From the NCBI GenBank assembly GCA_049890035.1, contig JBMHCG010000037.1:17139-81138 (forward strand): 64,000 bases of DNA, in the 5' to 3' direction. The notes below the pieces were generated by a model. That model was not told the origin of the DNA, did no database searches, and was given only the letters and a program-made list of their open reading frames with translations. Position 1 is the first letter of the stretch. Each line of letters opens with the position of its first letter. This document shows positions 60,724 through 64,000 of this stretch, one piece after another. Made by a program: the position numbers and the translations under genes. Origin of the DNA: UBA11891 sp049890035. Its GTDB lineage: Bacteria; Bacteroidota; Bacteroidia; Flavobacteriales; Flavobacteriaceae.

Positions 60724-63700
60724 CTAATCGAGCGTAAATTTTACTATTTTTTGTTGTGGTAAAGGAGGAATTGAAGCTTTCGTCTTTTCATACCGGGGCC
60801 AGGATTCTGCATAAAATAAATTAACTGCTTCCAAAGCATACCTCATTTGCTCTTGTGCTTTTGACAGAAGGTCTTTTTCTGTTGTTGTTAGTCCATTGGG
60901 TCGTGATTGTATGTAATATCGAGCTTTATTTAATCGTGTCATCACATTGGGCTTGGGACTTCGAACAATACCTTGTCGCTTATCTTCTTTTCCTAAAAAT
61001 AAAGCCAGGTGCAGATCAATTTCCTCACTCAACTCATTACTAACCAAATCGATGGACTCTGGAAGTTTGTTTTCTTTATAAGAGGTTCGCCATACCGTCA
61101 ACCGTTTTTTGCTTTCTATTAATTGGGTAACAGCTTTTGCTGCAAGTTCCGTCATTTGTTCGAGGGTATCTGTATATTGGTAGGCGGCTACAAAAGCTTC
61201 TTGAGAAAGGAGCCCTCTTGGATCCAAGGCTACATCAATGGATGCTTTTGACTCTTTCCCATTGTATGCGACAACTGCCGTATAAGCTCCTGCTAAGGCC
61301 CGCTTTCCTCTTCCTTCTCTTTTCTTTTGGGGTTGCTTTCTTTGGGGTCGTTGTGGCGCTTCTTCGGTCAAATCCCAATTCCAACGGTACAGCCCTTTTT
61401 CTTTGGGGGCTTTTTTCTCTAGTGTTTTAATTGATTTTCCATTCAAAAACAATTGCAAGGATATGGAATCTGAAACCGGATTGGTTTTCTCGGGATTGAA
61501 ATAAAATGTAAAGCGTCCTCCTTCGGGACGGTTTTCACCGTTGAACATGGCATCTCCACCAAAGCGTGTACCATTGGGTTGCTGGGTAGCTGTATGGTAA
61601 GCCTTGGGCGCGTCAAATAAATGAATAGAAGTATCAATTAGATTTGAATTTTGAGCCAACTTACGAAGAGGACCAATGTCGTCAAGTATCCAAATTGCCC
61701 GACCAAAAGTTCCTATTATCAAATCCGGTTCACGCTTGTGAATAACCAAATCTTTGGTTGACACGGTTGGGAAAACATCTGATGGCATTTTCTGCCAAGA
61801 TTTTGCCCCATCAATGGAAAGATACAAACCATCATCCGTTCCTAAGAAAAATAAATTGGGGGCAACGGGATCTTGTACTATGGAAAGCGCATAACTGCTT
61901 ACATCTTTAGTATCAACAATACGCTTCCATGTTTTGCCATAATTTGTTGTCTGAAACACGTAGGGCGTATAGTTGAACCGTCGATAATCATTGGCGACTA
62001 ATAAAGCGGCCCCTTTTCTATAAGTTGAAGCTTTGATTTGAGGAATCCAACTCCCTGCTGGAAGCCCTTTGATGTTTTTGGTTACATCGTTCCAAGTAGT
62101 CCCACCATCTATAGTATAATGAACTCGGCCGTCATCGGAGGCTGTCCAAAGCATTTTTTCTTCTATGGGTGAAGGTTCGATAACCAAAAGGGTACAAAAG
62201 TTTTCAGCTCCTGTGGCATCTAGGGTCAATCCCCCACTTTCACTTTGCCTTTGTCTGCTTTTGTCATTGCTCGTCAAATCAGGAGAAATAAGCTTCCACG
62301 TCAATCCTTCATCCTCACTTTTATGGACAAATTGGCTACCAAAATAAAGTGTTTTAGCATCAAAGGGATCCTGAGCTATGGCTGCATTCCAATTGAATCG
62401 GAGCTTCATATCGGGATCGGGATGGGTGGGTTTAATTGTGTAGTTATTTCCCGTCTCTGCGTCATATCGCGAGACATTCCCTTGTTGGCTCATGGCAAAA
62501 CCAAAGCGAGGGTTTGCTTCATTCGGTATCACATCGAAGCCATCGCCAAATAATATTTCTTGCCAGTACGAATTTCGGATGCCTTGGTCTCGCCAGACGT
62601 ATGCCGGACCCTTCCAAGAGCCATTGTCCTGCATACCACCGTATACGTTGTAAGGAAAATCCATATCGGTGTTGATGTGATAGAATTGACCCACTGGTAG
62701 GTTTCCCACAAAGCGCCAATTTGCTCCTCGATCGCGTGAAATATTAAGTCCTCCGTCATTTCCATTGATTATCAATCGGCCGTCTTTGGGATGAATCCAC
62801 CAAGCATGATGATCGGGATGAACCCCATTGTCTACATTGTATGCAGGCATCAACTCTTTGAAACTTTTGCCTCCGTCTTCAGATACATTCACATAGGTAA
62901 AAATTGAATACAAACGATTTTCATTTTCTGGATCAACACGAATGTCAGAATAATAAAAAGGTCGGTTTCCAATTTCTTTCTTGTCGTTGACTAAAGACCA
63001 ATTTTCTCCACCGTCATCAGAACGGTACAATCCGTTTTTTTTGGCTTCAATCAGTGCATAAACGCGATTGGAATTACTTGGAGCAATTGCAACACCCATC
63101 CTGCCTAATATTCCTTTAGGCAGTCCATTTTCTTCAGTAAGCTTTTTCCAGGTGGCACCTCCGTCAATGGTCATATGCAAACCACTCCCCGGTCCTCCAG
63201 AATTAAAAAACCAAGGATCCCGTTTATGCTCCCATAGTGCAGCGATAAGTTTGTTGGGATTTGTAGGATCCATTACCAGGTCAGCAGCTCCCGTTTTGTT
63301 ATTTGCTGATAGAACCTTATTCCAGCTTTTACCACCGTCCGTAGTTTTGTAAACCCCCCGTTCGGGATGTTCCCCCCAAGGGGATCCAATTGCAGCTACA
63401 TAGAGGGTGTTGGGCTGTAACGGGTCAATTAAAATCCGATGAATGTTGCGTGTTTTTTCCAACCCCATAGCCTTCCATGTTTTTCCGCCATCCAAAGATT
63501 TAAATATCCCATAACCACCATTTAAACTGTTCCGAGGGTTTCCCTCTCCTGTCCCCACCCAAATCACATTGGGATTGGACTGTTGAACGGCAAGAGCTCC
63601 TATAGAAGCTGTGATTTGATCTTGAAAAAGGGGTGTCCATTGGATGCCCCCACTGGTTGATTTCCAAAGGCCGCCGGAAGCAGATCCGGCATAGATTATC

Positions 63701-63858
63701 GAAGGATCATCATGAACTGCATCGATTGCTGTGATGCGTCCACTCATTCCTCCAGGGCCTATGTTCCGGGCCTTAATATCTTTAAATAAATCGACAGAAA
63801 ACTGTCCGTTCGTTAAGCAAAAACTTAATAGCGCAGCCCAAAGTAATCCCTTTTTCAT
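60724..63858 (-). CDS. Large secreted BNR/VPS10-like beta-propeller protein
   Basis: A 1044-residue exported protein with a signal peptide (WAALLSFCLTNGQ). Residues about 30-730 hold at least ten BNR/Asp-box motifs of the form SxDGGxxW: STSGGIQW, SLDGGKTW, TTDGGKSW, TIDGGATW, SDDGGENW, SEDEGLTW and TIDGGTTW among them, making one or two beta-propellers as in sortilin/VPS10 or xyloglucanase-like proteins. The last 300 residues form a separate region with a basic stretch (RPQRKQPQKKREGRGKR) and helices, and no T9SS sorting domain. Such proteins are often labelled glycosyl hydrolase or photosystem-stability-like, but I see no catalytic acid pair, so function is unproven. Likely monocistronic. 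Confidence 0.88.
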   Translation of the reverse strand: MKKGLLWAALLSFCLTNGQFSVDLFKDIKARNIGPGGMSGRITAIDAVHDDPSIIYAGSASGGLWKSTSGGIQWTPLFQDQITASIGALAVQQSNPNVIWVGTGEGNPRNSLNGGYGIFKSLDGGKTWKAMGLEKTRNIHRILIDPLQPNTLYVAAIGSPWGEHPERGVYKTTDGGKSWNKVLSANNKTGAADLVMDPTNPNKLIAALWEHKRDPWFFNSGGPGSGLHMTIDGGATWKKLTEENGLPKGILGRMGVAIAPSNSNRVYALIEAKKNGLYRSDDGGENWSLVNDKKEIGNRPFYYSDIRVDPENENRLYSIFTYVNVSEDGGKSFKELMPAYNVDNGVHPDHHAWWIHPKDGRLIINGNDGGLNISRDRGANWRFVGNLPVGQFYHINTDMDFPYNVYGGMQDNGSWKGPAYVWRDQGIRNSYWQEILFGDGFDVIPNEANPRFGFAMSQQGNVSRYDAETGNNYTIKPTHPDPDMKLRFNWNAAIAQDPFDAKTLYFGSQFVHKSEDEGLTWKLISPDLTSNDKSRQRQSESGGLTLDATGAENFCTLLVIEPSPIEEKMLWTASDDGRVHYTIDGGTTWNDVTKNIKGLPAGSWIPQIKASTYRKGAALLVANDYRRFNYTPYVFQTTNYGKTWKRIVDTKDVSSYALSIVQDPVAPNLFFLGTDDGLYLSIDGAKSWQKMPSDVFPTVSTKDLVIHKREPDLIIGTFGRAIWILDDIGPLRKLAQNSNLIDTSIHLFDAPKAYHTATQQPNGTRFGGDAMFNGENRPEGGRFTFYFNPEKTNPVSDSISLQLFLNGKSIKTLEKKAPKEKGLYRWNWDLTEEAPQRPQRKQPQKKREGRGKRALAGAYTAVVAYNGKESKASIDVALDPRGLLSQEAFVAAYQYTDTLEQMTELAAKAVTQLIESKKRLTVWRTSYKENKLPESIDLVSNELSEEIDLHLALFLGKEDKRQGIVRSPKPNVMTRLNKARYYIQSRPNGLTTTEKDLLSKAQEQMRYALEAVNLFYAESWPRYEKTKASIPPLPQQKIVKFTLD

Positions 63859-63971
63859 AAACCAATTTTTAAATTTGTATTGCTAATATACTAGGTCTTT
63901 TTCAATTGCTTGCTTGCTTCATTAAACGATCTAAAAAGAGAGAGTTTGTATTTTTACGACAAAATTCACTC

Positions 63972-64000
63972 ATGCTTCGAGCCGTACTTTTTGATATGGA
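63972..64000 (+). CDS. HAD-superfamily hydrolase, 5' end only
   Basis: ATG at 63972 begins MLRAVLFDMD at the window edge. The hhhhDxD pattern is the HAD nucleophile motif I, as in phosphoglycolate phosphatase and beta-phosphoglucomutase-like enzymes. Only nine codons plus two bases are visible, so nothing more can be said about subfamily. A near-match box TATTTTTA at 63949-63956, 15 bases upstream, supports a real gene start. Divergent from the BNR-protein gene. Confidence 0.7.

Noticed and set aside
1..64000. Search for CRISPR arrays, insertion sequences, phage, toxin-antitoxin or restriction genes
   Set aside because: No regularly spaced repeats, transposase, integrase, terminal inverted repeats or defence-type proteins were recognised; genes are housekeeping, surface or metabolic.

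Overview
The window is a single-chromosome stretch of a marine-type member of the Bacteroidota, most likely family Flavobacteriaceae. The evidence is the mevalonate-pathway gene mvaD, type IX secretion (T9SS) sorting domains of both type A and type B, PorP/SprF and PorT-like outer-membrane proteins, DUF3098/DUF4271/DUF4296 genes in the gene order I know from flavobacteria, and repeated TAnnTTTG (-7) promoter boxes with few Shine-Dalgarno sites. It is gene-dense. I see no insertion sequence, prophage, CRISPR array, rRNA or plasmid feature.

Layout. 1-917: 5' part of mvaD, running off the left edge. 1449-8451 (-): an alpha-glucan/maltose operon (pgmB, GH65 maltose phosphorylase, periplasmic GH13, lipoprotein GH13 amylase, lipoprotein phosphodiesterase). 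8531-13108 (-): Fe-S and DNA/tRNA maintenance genes (ferredoxin, nfu, mrp, alkyltransferase-like protein, trmB), then a PhoR/PhoB-like two-component pair. 13438-14796 (+): a tiny protein that is almost only a T9SS sorting domain, followed without any gap by a LuxE-like adenylating enzyme. 14777-25796: housekeeping (tyrS, epimerase, pyrC, GT2 transferase, DUF4271, hemD, Lrp, membrane protease, SemiSWEET, leuS). 25862-35297 (+): ftsX, DUF3098, uppP, truB, pyrH, frr, an MMPL exporter, asnS, rpoN. 35303-39396 (-): PorT-like barrel, two exbD, a membrane protein, exbB, tRNA-Ser(GGA), tatD. 39452-43842: retropepsin-like protein and sucAB. 44019-45712 (+): umuC-umuD. 45859-50026 (-): a fatty-acid beta-oxidation operon fadN-fadA-tetR in which fadN carries a one-base deletion. 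50118-53762 (+): SCP2 protein, intracellular GH32, LpxH-like phosphoesterase, glycosyltransferase. 53759-60424 (-): a three-gene T9SS surface module (lectin/Calx-beta adhesin with type B sorting domain, PorP/SprF, OmpA protein with an SPOR-like insertion). 60724-63858 (-): large secreted BNR-repeat protein. 63972-64000: first codons of a HAD hydrolase, running off the right edge.

How genes work together. The maltose operon forms a path from surface alpha-glucan cleavage through periplasmic trimming to cytoplasmic phosphorolysis and glucose-6-phosphate. The ExbB/ExbD set can energise TonB-dependent uptake. The fad operon and the divergent SCP2 gene look like one lipid-degradation locus with a local TetR regulator. 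The adhesin, PorP/SprF and OmpA genes are translationally coupled and should build one cell-surface complex. The most unusual items are the OmpA domain interrupted by an SPOR-like domain, the lectin-bearing type B adhesin, the stand-alone sorting-domain protein coupled to a LuxE-like enzyme, and a set of -7 boxes placed 2-5 bases from start codons that imply leaderless mRNAs.
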